From JADJEK01 sp052034255 (GTDB taxonomy: Bacteria; Planctomycetota; B15-G4; JADJEK01): DNA of 27,925 nucleotides. Position numbers and translations under genes: made by a program. The notes beneath the pieces were generated by a model that had not been told where the DNA came from, did not search any database, and saw only the letters and a list, made by a program, of their open reading frames with translations. Shown in pieces: positions 7,856-15,663 of this stretch (position 1 is the first letter of the stretch; each line of letters starts with the position of its first letter). The stretch lies in NCBI GenBank assembly GCA_052034255.1, contig JBPOIU010000072.1, positions 1 through 27,925 of the forward strand, in the 5' to 3' direction.

Positions 7856-9505
7856 TCAACCGGCGAGGTAGCGCTTCAACAGCGCGGTCGTGCTCGGGTT
7901 GAAGCCGGAGATCGACTTCCCACCCGCGCGCGACTTCGCCAATTGCTCGCGCACCTTCACGCCGAGCACCTTGCCGAGTTCGACGCCCATCTGGTCGAAG
8001 CTGTTGTTGCCCCAGACGAAGCCCTGCACCGCAGTTCGATGTTCGTACAACGCGAGCAACTGGCCCACGGCGTACGCGTCGAGTCGTTCGAGCAACAGCA
8101 CGTTCGACGGGCGGTTGCCCGGGAACGCCTTGTGCGGAATCAACTCGTCCGGCACTCCTTCCGCGCGACATTCGTCGGCGGTCTTGCCGAACGCGAGCGC
8201 GTCCGGTTGGGCGAAGAAGTTCGCCATCAGCTCGTCGTGATTCACGACCTTCTCGCCCTTCACGGCGAGCGGCTGTTGGCTCTCGACGAACCCGATGAAG
8301 TCGGCGGGCACGACCCGTCCCTGATGCAGCAGTTGATAGAAGCTGTGTTGGCCGTTCGTGCCCGGCTCGCCGAAGTCGATCTCGCCGGCGGGAAACGGCA
8401 GCGTCGAGCCGTCCAACGCCACACCCTTGCCGTTGCTCTCCATGTCGACTTGCTGGATGTGCGCGGCGAAGCGATGCAGCGCCTGGCAGTACGGCAACAG
8501 CGCGCGCGTCGCGTGGCCGAGGAACGTGCTGTTCCACACACCGAACAGCCCGAGCAGCACCGGTAGGTTCTTGCGCAGTGGTGCGCGCAGGAAGTGCTCG
8601 TCGATCGCGTGCGCGCCGGCGAGGAAACTCTCGATCGGCTTCCAACCGTACTGCAGCGCGAGCGGCACGAGCCCCACCGCCGAACACACGCTGTAGCGCC
8701 CACCGACCCAGTCCCAGAACCCGAATGCGTTGGCGGGATCGATGCCGAACTTCGCCACGGCGTCGAGGTTCGTGCTGACGGCGACCATGTGACGCGCGAC
8801 AGCGGCACTGCCCAACCGCTTCACCAACCACGCGCGCACCGTCTTCGCGTTCAGCATCGTCTCGGCGGTCGTGAACGTCTTGCTGATCACCACGACCAGA
8901 GTCGTCGCTGGATCGAGTCCATCCAGCGCGCGCGCGACGTCGATCGGATCGACGTTCGCGAGGAAACGCAGGCGTCGACCGGCCGCCGCCTTCGCGCAGC
9001 TCTTGTCGGTGCGCAGCGCTTCGGCCACGAACTCCGGCCCGAGGTAACTCCCGCCGATCCCGATCGCGACCACGTCGACGAGCTTCTTGCCCGTTGCGCC
9101 CTTCCAGCGCCCCGCGCGCACGGCGTCCGCGAACTTCTTGATCCGCGCATTCACCGCGTGGACTTCGCCGATCACGTCGACGCCGTCGACGACCAGCTTC
9201 TTCGACTTCGGCGCGCGCAGCGCGACGTGCAGGACCGAGCGCTTCTCCGTGCCGTTGATGCGTTCGCCGCGGAACATCGCCGCGGTGCGCTTCGCGACTC
9301 CCGCCTGCTCCGCGAGCTCGAGCAACAGCTTCATCGTCTTGTCGGTGACCAGCTGGCGCGACGCATCGAGCAAGACGCCGTCGTGCTCCACCGTCAGCGA
9401 CCGGATGCGCGCGGAATCCTGCATGAGGTCGCGCAAGTGCATTCGACCGACCTCGGCGGAGTGGGCGCGGAGGGCAGCGAAGGCGGGGGTCAGGTGGATC
9501 GACAT
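7856..9505 (-). CDS. pgi: Glucose-6-phosphate isomerase
   Basis: 549 aa, the same length as the E. coli enzyme. It interconverts glucose 6-phosphate and fructose 6-phosphate in the cytoplasm. The SIS-fold motifs are clear: IGIGGSYLGPE near 148-158, VVVISKTFTTAET near 204-216 (family signature), and DWVGGRYSVCSAVGL near 265-279. Catalytic Glu356 (MESNGK), His387 (TNGQHSF) and Lys512 (ELGKVL) are all present. The frame is open upstream to 9793, but the ATG at 9505 matches the family N-terminus and has a GAGGAA ribosome-binding site (complement of 9512-9517) 6 nt away, so I use it. It is the first gene of the pgi - hydrolase - galM operon. Confidence 0.97.
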   Translation of the reverse strand: MSIHLTPAFAALRAHSAEVGRMHLRDLMQDSARIRSLTVEHDGVLLDASRQLVTDKTMKLLLELAEQAGVAKRTAAMFRGERINGTEKRSVLHVALRAPKSKKLVVDGVDVIGEVHAVNARIKKFADAVRAGRWKGATGKKLVDVVAIGIGGSYLGPEFVAEALRTDKSCAKAAAGRRLRFLANVDPIDVARALDGLDPATTLVVVISKTFTTAETMLNAKTVRAWLVKRLGSAAVARHMVAVSTNLDAVAKFGIDPANAFGFWDWVGGRYSVCSAVGLVPLALQYGWKPIESFLAGAHAIDEHFLRAPLRKNLPVLLGLFGVWNSTFLGHATRALLPYCQALHRFAAHIQQVDMESNGKGVALDGSTLPFPAGEIDFGEPGTNGQHSFYQLLHQGRVVPADFIGFVESQQPLAVKGEKVVNHDELMANFFAQPDALAFGKTADECRAEGVPDELIPHKAFPGNRPSNVLLLERLDAYAVGQLLALYEHRTAVQGFVWGNNSFDQMGVELGKVLGVKVREQLAKSRAGGKSISGFNPSTTALLKRYLAG

Positions 9506-9859
9506 GGAGGATTCCTCGGTCGCGAGGCCTGGAAGACGACGGCCCGGAGAGTGCGGGGCGCGGAGCCTAGCAACCCGCCGAGGTACGTGGAGGCTTCGGG
9601 ATCGGTGGCCTCGCCCACGCCATCGCAGGCTTCGAACCCAAGGCCAGCGCTTTGCGCCGACCGGGGACGGTGTCGGACGTCGTGCGGTTGCGCCGTGACG
9701 TTGGCCACACGACGCCACGTGCTTGAAACACGCGTGCGGCGTCCATTGCGAGCTGATCGCGAGCTGTCGGAATCGCTCCAGTGTCGGAGTCAATCCAGCC
9801 GATGGATCCGCGCCGGGCCCGCCTAGACACCGATTGCCCGTAGCTCAGGAGCCATCGCT
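9506..9859. other. Divergent promoter region between pgi and the first chemoreceptor
   Basis: About 350 bp with no supportable gene. It must contain the promoters for the pgi operon (-) and the chemoreceptors (+). A short direct repeat, GCGAGCTG, occurs at 9748-9755 and 9759-9766, 11 bp apart, and could be an operator, but this is weak. No confident -35/-10 pair was found. Confidence 0.5.
9847..9851 (+). promoter_or_regulatory. Ribosome-binding site that fixes a TTG start
   Basis: AGGAG lies 8 nt before TTG at 9860. The next in-frame ATG, at 9896, has no upstream purine-rich site. This makes TTG the better start for the heme-type chemoreceptor. Confidence 0.65.
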
Positions 9860-11731
9860 TTGACACCCATCTCTCCCTCTCGCCCGACGCGGTCGATGAC
9901 GATCGCCACGCGCGTCTTCTGCGTGATCGCGCTCCTCATCGGTGCGTTGGTCGCCGTATCGAGCTGGCAATCCGCCCGTACGCTGCATGACGAAGCGGTT
10001 GCGGATCATCTGTTGACTGCGCGAACCACGATCGCCGAAGCCCTGGCCGTGCTCGAGCAGACGGACGCACTGCACGCGGCGAAGGCGTTCGATGAAGCGA
10101 AGATCAGGGCCGACCTCGATGCGTACCTCGCGGGCGCGACCGATCAGAAGTCGCGAATCGAACGAGCGCGCGACACGACGTTCTATGACACCTTGCCCGT
10201 CGTCGCCGCATGGACGGCGGCGAGCGCGAATGCGGCGAAACTCGGATACCGCTTTCGAACGCCGCGCGTCGACGCGCGAAACCCGGAGAACGAAGCCGAT
10301 CCGGTCGAGCGCGCGTTGATCGATTCGGCCAACGCGTCGGCGGATGGCGAAGCGTGGGTGTTCGACGAGCACGAGCAGGTGTTGCGCGTCGCGCATGTGG
10401 TCCGCTTGCGCGAGAGCTGCCTGGCTTGCCACGGAAGCGCTCGCGACAACCCCCTGGGAACTCCGAACGACGTCCTCGGGCTACCGATGGAAGGTTATGC
10501 GGTCGGGGACACCTACGGCGCGTTCGAGATGATCTGCGACCTCGGCCCAACCGAAGCGCGTACCGCCGCGTCCGCGCGGTCGTTGGTGCTCGTGAGTTCC
10601 GGACTGGCCGTTCTCGCCATGGGAGGCCTGTGGCTGTTGTTCCGCCGACTCCTCACCCAACCGCTCGCTCGCTGCGTGGGAGCCCTGGAGGCGCTGGCTC
10701 GCGGTGACTTGACGACGTCGATCGAGAGTGAGAGTCGAGGCGAGATGGGACGGTTGGCGGCCGCTCTCAACGCGGCGATCGAACGCATGCGCAGCGCCTT
10801 GGGCAGCACGGCTTCGGCCGCGGAACAGACGTCGGGCGCGTCGCACGAGCTGTCCAACGCCGCGAATCACCTGTCGGACAGTGCCCAATCCCAAGCCTCG
10901 GCGCTCGAGGAGACAGCCGCTTCGCTGGAGGAGATCACGTCGACGGCGCGCCAGAACGCCGAGAACGCGCAGCGGGCGAGTTCCACGGCGAACCAAGCTG
11001 CCGCTGCCGCCGAGCGCGGCGGAGAGGTGCTCTCCCGGGCGACCTCAGCGATGGCGGAGATCAACGCCTCGTCCCACCGGATCGCCGACATCATCACCGC
11101 GATCGACGACCTCGCGTTCCAGACGAATCTGCTCGCGCTCAACGCTGCCGTCGAGGCCGCGCGCGCCGGGGAACAGGGCCGCGGATTCGCCGTGGTCGCG
11201 GCGGAAGTCCGCGGACTGGCGCAGCGCAGCGCGACGTCGGCCAAGGAGATCAAGACTCTGATCGAGGACTCGGTTCAAAAGGTCGAAAGCGGGACCCATC
11301 TCGTCAATCAGTCCAGCGAGACTCTTTCCGAATTGGTCGCCTCGGTGCGACGCGTCGCGGAATTCGTGACGGAGATCGCCGACGCGTCGAAGGAGCAGGC
11401 CGTCGGAATCGAAGAGGTCAATCGCGCGACGACGAAGATGGACGAAATCGTCCAGGGCAACGCCGCGCAGACCGAAGAACTGGCGTCCACCGCACGCTCA
11501 ATGCTCTCACAGGCCAAGGCGCTGCACGAAATCGTCGGGCGGTTCCGGCTCGATGCGGCCGCGGCGCCCCGGCAGAACGACGTCGGTCCGACGCACGACG
11601 CGGAACGATCGTCCCAACACGGTCGATCGATGCTCAGCGCGATGAGCGCGAGCGAGCGATCGCCACGTCCACACGTTGCGTCGAGATCGACAGCGTCGCC
11701 GAGGGGTGACGACTCCTTCGACGAGTTCTGA
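9860..11731 (+). CDS. Methyl-accepting chemotaxis protein with periplasmic heme-c (DUF3365/Tll0287-like) sensor
   Basis: 623 aa. A first membrane helix is at about 17-36, and a periplasmic domain at about 37-238 carries CLACH (Cys187, Cys190, His191; bases 10418-10432) followed by GTPNDVLGLPMEGYAVGD and YGAF. This fits the DUF3365/Tll0287-like sensor that binds c-type heme. The second membrane helix is at about 241-262, HAMP at about 263-313, then a long coiled-coil signalling domain with the canonical hairpin tip EAARAGEQGRGFAVVAAEVR at about 432-451. The C-terminus is a flexible linker ending SFDEF, which fits the CheR-binding pentapeptide pattern aromatic-x-x-aromatic. The receptor would pass redox or gas signals to CheW/CheA. 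It starts at TTG and is followed 105 bp later by a second receptor. The ligand is inferred; the receptor class is certain. Confidence 0.93.
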   Translation: MTPISPSRPTRSMTIATRVFCVIALLIGALVAVSSWQSARTLHDEAVADHLLTARTTIAEALAVLEQTDALHAAKAFDEAKIRADLDAYLAGATDQKSRIERARDTTFYDTLPVVAAWTAASANAAKLGYRFRTPRVDARNPENEADPVERALIDSANASADGEAWVFDEHEQVLRVAHVVRLRESCLACHGSARDNPLGTPNDVLGLPMEGYAVGDTYGAFEMICDLGPTEARTAASARSLVLVSSGLAVLAMGGLWLLFRRLLTQPLARCVGALEALARGDLTTSIESESRGEMGRLAAALNAAIERMRSALGSTASAAEQTSGASHELSNAANHLSDSAQSQASALEETAASLEEITSTARQNAENAQRASSTANQAAAAAERGGEVLSRATSAMAEINASSHRIADIITAIDDLAFQTNLLALNAAVEAARAGEQGRGFAVVAAEVRGLAQRSATSAKEIKTLIEDSVQKVESGTHLVNQSSETLSELVASVRRVAEFVTEIADASKEQAVGIEEVNRATTKMDEIVQGNAAQTEELASTARSMLSQAKALHEIVGRFRLDAAAAPRQNDVGPTHDAERSSQHGRSMLSAMSASERSPRPHVASRSTASPRGDDSFDEF

Positions 11732-11836
11732 TCCGGCGCGAGCCGGTGCACGAGCGAGTTCTCCAACACAACTTCGCGCGTTCGGGCGAATCGAACGCGG
11801 TCGCGCGATGAAACGAGTCACCTTCGAGAGGGTCCC

Positions 11837-13951
11837 ATGCTCCAACTGAGAAGTCTCCGTTCGCGTCTGATCCTGAGCTTCGTTCCGTTGGCTCTCGTGG
11901 GCCTCGGCGTCCAGGGCTACATGGCCTTCCGCGATGCCTCCGACCAGTTGCTCATCGCGCAGGGCCAAGCCATGCACTCGACCGCGCTGAACGTCAGCGA
12001 CAAGCTCGACCGCACACTGTTCGAGCGCGTCGGGGACGTTCAGGCGTTCGCGTTCAACCCGCTCGCGAGCGGTTCCCAGGACGACGTACGCACGGCCGCC
12101 AACACGTACGTCAAGGCCTACGGCCTCTACGACTTGATGTTGATCGCGAACGCGGACGGCTCGATCCTCGCGGCGAACGACGTCACCCACGACGGTCGGT
12201 CTCTCGACACGAGCTCGCTCATCGGCACGAGCGTGAAGGGCGAACCATGGTTCGAGGACATCGTCCGCGGTCGAACGGCCGTCGGGACCACCTGGATCGG
12301 TGACGTCATCGCAGACCCCGTCGTCACCAAGCTGCTTGGAACCCAGACGCACACGATCACCCTCGCGGCGCCGATCACCGATCCCGAGGGAAAGGTGACT
12401 CGGGTGTGGTGCAACCGCGCGTCACGCGATCGGTTGATCGGCGAGATCGCTAGTGGCGCCCAGGAGATGATGCATGAAGAGGGGTACTCCTCGGCCGACG
12501 TCCACGTCGTCAACAAGGACGGTCTACTGATCCACGACGGCGGCGACGCGATGGAGGCGCTGCTGAACGAGAGCCTGGAGGCCGACGGTGTCGAAGCCGC
12601 GCGCCTCGGCCGTTCGGGCAAGCAGGGCTACACGTTCGAGGTCAATCCCCATTCCGACCAAGAAGTCGTGAACGGCTACGCGCACTCGCAGGGCGCCCTC
12701 GGATTCGAGGGCCTCGACTGGACGACGATGGTGAGCATCGATCGCGCCGAAGCACTGGCCGGCGTCGTCCAATTGCGCAATGACGCGCTGATGATCTTCG
12801 GAATCGCCGCACTGGCTCTGATCGTCGTGACGGTCATGATGGCGACGTCGATCACGCGGCCGATCAACGCCGCCGTCGGCACCCTCGAACGCGTCGCGGA
12901 AGGCGACCTGACCGTGCGGATGCGCGTGGATCGTGTCGACGAGATCGGCCGTCTCGGCAAGGCCGTGGACCTCGCGACCGAGAAGATGCACGCCGCCATT
13001 TCGCAAGCGCGCGATGCGGCGGACGAAACCTCGTCGGCGTCGCATCAACTCGCGAACGCGAGCACGCAGCTGTCGGAGGGTGCGCAGTCGCAGGCGTCCG
13101 CGCTGGAAGAGACCGCGGCGTCGCTCGAGCAAATCACGTCGACGGCGCGTCAGAACTCCGACAACGCGGACCAGGCGAGCAGCACCGCGATCGCGACCGC
13201 CGACGCCGCCGAAAAGGGCGGAGCGGTCGTCAGCGAGGCGACCCGCGCGATGGCCGAGATCAACACGTCGTCGCAGAAGATCGCCGACATCATCACGACG
13301 ATCGACGACCTGGCGTTCCAGACCAACCTGCTCGCGTTGAACGCCGCCGTCGAGGCGGCCCGCGCGGGCGAACAGGGTCGAGGCTTCGCGGTCGTCGCCG
13401 CAGAAGTCCGCGCGCTGGCACAACGGAGCGCGGGCGCGGCGAAGGAGATCAAGGGCCTGATCGAGGACTCCGTCGGCAAGATCAAGAACGGCGTCGATCT
13501 GGTCAATCGCTCGGGCTCGACGTTGAACGAAGTCGTGACGTCGGTGAAGAAGGTCTCCGACCTCGTCGCCGAGATCGCCGCCGCGTCGAAGGAGCAGGCA
13601 GTCGGCATCGAAGAGGTCAACCGCGCGACGACCAAGATGGACGAGGTCGTCCAGGGCAACGCGGCGCAAACCGAAGAACTCGCGTCGACGGCGCGCTCGA
13701 TGCTCGAACAGGCGAATGCGCTGAAGAACATCGTCGAGACGTTCACGATCGAGAGTGCGTCGAAGCCGCGGTCTCGCTCGACCGGGAATGGTGAGTCGTT
13801 GACGGTTCGCGGCGGTTCCACGACCGGCAAGCGCATGGTCGACGCGATGTCGCGTTCGGAATCGACGCACCAGTCCGCGACGCCGACTCGCGCGCCGAAG
13901 TCGTCGGTTGCGGCGCACTCGGGCACGGACGACGACTTCGAAGAGTTCTGA
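11837..13951 (+). CDS. Methyl-accepting chemotaxis protein with dCache-type periplasmic sensor
   Basis: 704 aa. Membrane helix 1 is at about 11-30. The extracytoplasmic region at about 31-310 has the look of a double Cache domain: a long N-terminal helix, then two alpha/beta lobes with YDLMLIANADGSILAAN and VHVVNKDGLLIHD strands. Helix 2 is at about 318-338, HAMP at about 339-391, then a signalling domain that is nearly identical in register to that of the upstream receptor (EAARAGEQGRGFAVVAAEVR at about 506-525). dCache domains usually bind amino acids, organic acids or amines; the ligand here cannot be read. The C-terminus DFEEF again fits the CheR pentapeptide. The ATG at 11837 has GAGAGGG just upstream. 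It may share a transcript with the first receptor. It ends before the hairpin at 14003-14035. Confidence 0.95.
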   Translation: MLQLRSLRSRLILSFVPLALVGLGVQGYMAFRDASDQLLIAQGQAMHSTALNVSDKLDRTLFERVGDVQAFAFNPLASGSQDDVRTAANTYVKAYGLYDLMLIANADGSILAANDVTHDGRSLDTSSLIGTSVKGEPWFEDIVRGRTAVGTTWIGDVIADPVVTKLLGTQTHTITLAAPITDPEGKVTRVWCNRASRDRLIGEIASGAQEMMHEEGYSSADVHVVNKDGLLIHDGGDAMEALLNESLEADGVEAARLGRSGKQGYTFEVNPHSDQEVVNGYAHSQGALGFEGLDWTTMVSIDRAEALAGVVQLRNDALMIFGIAALALIVVTVMMATSITRPINAAVGTLERVAEGDLTVRMRVDRVDEIGRLGKAVDLATEKMHAAISQARDAADETSSASHQLANASTQLSEGAQSQASALEETAASLEQITSTARQNSDNADQASSTAIATADAAEKGGAVVSEATRAMAEINTSSQKIADIITTIDDLAFQTNLLALNAAVEAARAGEQGRGFAVVAAEVRALAQRSAGAAKEIKGLIEDSVGKIKNGVDLVNRSGSTLNEVVTSVKKVSDLVAEIAAASKEQAVGIEEVNRATTKMDEVVQGNAAQTEELASTARSMLEQANALKNIVETFTIESASKPRSRSTGNGESLTVRGGSTTGKRMVDAMSRSESTHQSATPTRAPKSSVAAHSGTDDDFEEF

Positions 13952-14002
13952 CGCGGTGGGGACGCGCCGCCGGCAGCTCGGCGCACTCGCGTTCGACGCA
14001 GT

Positions 14003-14035
14003 GGAAGCCCGCAGATCGACGATCTGCGGGCTTCC
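14003..14035. terminator. Bidirectional terminator-like hairpin
   Basis: A perfect inverted repeat of 16 bp per arm around one central base (14003-14018 and 14020-14035), realistically a 14-bp stem with a 5-nt loop. It lies between the chemoreceptor stop at 13951 and the stop at 14042 of the convergent HD gene. Only a short interrupted T stretch follows on the plus strand, so it resembles the repeat at 5893-5928. Confidence 0.75.
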
Positions 14036-14041
14036 GTCGTT

Positions 14042-14602
14042 TCAGCGCTTGCCCAGGCCGACCTCGTCGGCGAACGGTCGCAGGGCTTCGATCACGAACG
14101 TGATGTGGTCCTCGAGCGGAACACCGAGCATCTCGGCTCCCGCGCTGACCTCGCCGCGCTCGACCTTCGCGGCGAAGCCCTTGTCCTTCAGCTTTTTCAC
14201 CACGCTCTTGTTCTCGAGCGACGCCAGGCCATCGGGACGCACGCGGGCGCACGCGCCGACGAAACCCGTCAGCTCGTCGCACGCGAGCAGCGCCTTGTCG
14301 AGCAGCGTGTCGTACGACACGCCCCACTTCGTGTAGTGCGCGGAGACTGCGTGCGCGACCTCGGCGAGTCCGCGCTCGTCGAGCCACGCGACGATGCGCT
14401 TCGGATGCTCCTCCGGCCATTTCTCGTAATCGGCATCGTGCAGCATTCCGGCGAGTCCGAACGCGTGCTCGTCGACCGCTCCGTTGCCGTAGCGATGCGC
14501 CGCCGCCCGCATCACGACTTCCACCGCGCGCGCGTGGTTGCGGAGCGCTTCGGTCTCGGTCCACGAACAGAGATGGGCCCAAGCTTCGTCGCGTGTGAGC
14601 AT
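14042..14602 (-). CDS. HD-domain phosphohydrolase
   Basis: 186 aa. The HD metal site is complete: His23 (NHARAVE), His55-Asp56 (MLHDADYEKWPEEHP) and Asp109 (ACDELTGF). These proteins are metal-dependent phosphohydrolases, often acting on nucleotides, but this subgroup lacks a defined substrate. The middle of the protein (SAHYTKWGVSYDTLLDKALLACDEL) matches small stand-alone HD proteins commonly annotated only as hydrolases. The ATG at 14602 has GGAAG about 8 nt upstream. It is a single gene, divergent from the sugar ABC importer and convergent with the chemoreceptors. A link to chemotaxis is not supported. Confidence 0.87.
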   Translation of the reverse strand: MLTRDEAWAHLCSWTETEALRNHARAVEVVMRAAAHRYGNGAVDEHAFGLAGMLHDADYEKWPEEHPKRIVAWLDERGLAEVAHAVSAHYTKWGVSYDTLLDKALLACDELTGFVGACARVRPDGLASLENKSVVKKLKDKGFAAKVERGEVSAGAEMLGVPLEDHITFVIEALRPFADEVGLGKR

Positions 14603-14706
14603 CGAGGTCTTCCGAGGTCCGGGGTTTCGGCGCGAGCATAGACACCGCGGCGACCGGGTCCCGCACCGCGCTGGTACCCTGCCCGCCGAACCTTCCGGAG
14701 ACTTCC

Positions 14707-15660
14707 ATGATTCGGCTCGGCCGCGGCGTCTGTGGTCTCTTGCTGCTCGGGCTCATGACCGGGTCGTGCGGCGACCGCGGATCCAATGCGACGCGCGTCG
14801 CGTTCATCACGAACGGCTCGTCGGACTTCTGGGCGATCGCGAAGGCGGGTGTCCAGGAGGCCGAGCGCTCCACGGGCGTCGTGTGCGACTTCCACATGCC
14901 GGCCGAAGCGAACGCCGAGGCGCAGCAGCGCCTGATCGAAACCGTGATCGCCCGCGGCTCGAGCGCTCTCGCGATCTCGCCGCTCGATTCGGACAATCAA
15001 GTGCCGATGCTGGACGAGGCCGCGAAGGCGCTGCGCCTCGTCTGCGTCGATTCCGACGCGCCGCGGTCGAAGCGACTCGCCTACGTCGGCACCGACAACG
15101 TCGCGGCCGGCGCCGCCGCGGGCGCGCTGCTGCGCGAGGTGTTGCCAAAGGGTGGGCGCATCATGTTGTTCGTCGGCCGCATGGATGCGCAGAACGCGAA
15201 GGAACGCACGCAAGGCATCCGTGAGTCGATCGCCGGCTCCGGCATCGAGATCGTCGACGTCCGAACCGATCTGGGTGATCCCGCCAAAGCGAAGGCCAAC
15301 GTGCAGGACACGCTCGCCGCCCATCCGGACATCGCCGGGCTCGTCGGACTCTGGAGCTACGACGGTCCGGCGATCCTGTCCGCGGTGGAGGAAGCCGGGC
15401 GCGCCGGAAGCGTCGCGATCGTCACGTTCGACGAGGAGGAGGCCGTGCTCGCCGGCATCGAGCGCGGCGTCATCGCCGGCACGATCGTCCAGGACCCTTG
15501 GCGCTTCGGCCACGATGCGGTCGTGCTGATGGCGAAACTCGCGCGCGGGCAGGCCACCGACGTTCCGGCCTCCGGCATCGTCGACGTCCCCGTGCGCACG
15601 ATTCGCCGCACCGACGTCGCCGCATTCCGCGCCGACCTGCGCACGAAGCTCGGGCGCTGA
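14707..15660 (+). CDS. Sugar ABC transporter substrate-binding lipoprotein (RbsB-like)
   Basis: 317 aa. The signal peptide ends in a lipobox-like TGSC with Cys21, so the protein should be lipid-anchored on the outer face of the inner membrane. The periplasmic-binding-protein type 1 fold is clear: VAFITNGSSDFWAIAKAGVQEA at about 31-52, SPLDSD near 91, YVGTDNVAAGAAAG near 126-139, GLWSYDGPAIL near 219-229 and VTFDEEEAVLAGIERG near 241-256. This family binds ribose, galactose, xylose and related monosaccharides; the sugar is not readable. The ATG at 14707 has GGAG 6 nt upstream. It is the first gene of a three-gene operon; the ATPase begins 3 bp after the stop. Confidence 0.93.
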   Translation: MIRLGRGVCGLLLLGLMTGSCGDRGSNATRVAFITNGSSDFWAIAKAGVQEAERSTGVVCDFHMPAEANAEAQQRLIETVIARGSSALAISPLDSDNQVPMLDEAAKALRLVCVDSDAPRSKRLAYVGTDNVAAGAAAGALLREVLPKGGRIMLFVGRMDAQNAKERTQGIRESIAGSGIEIVDVRTDLGDPAKAKANVQDTLAAHPDIAGLVGLWSYDGPAILSAVEEAGRAGSVAIVTFDEEEAVLAGIERGVIAGTIVQDPWRFGHDAVVLMAKLARGQATDVPASGIVDVPVRTIRRTDVAAFRADLRTKLGR

Positions 15661-15663
15661 TTC

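Noticed and set aside
9506..9793. N-terminal extension of pgi by 96 residues
   Set aside because: The extension is Arg-rich and unlike the family. The internal ATG at 9505 has a good ribosome-binding site and gives exactly 549 residues.
9838..9859. CCCGTAGCTCAGGAG resembles the D-arm start of a tRNA
   Set aside because: No anticodon stem or T-arm sequence follows in the next 80 bases, and the stretch serves as the ribosome-binding region of the chemoreceptor.
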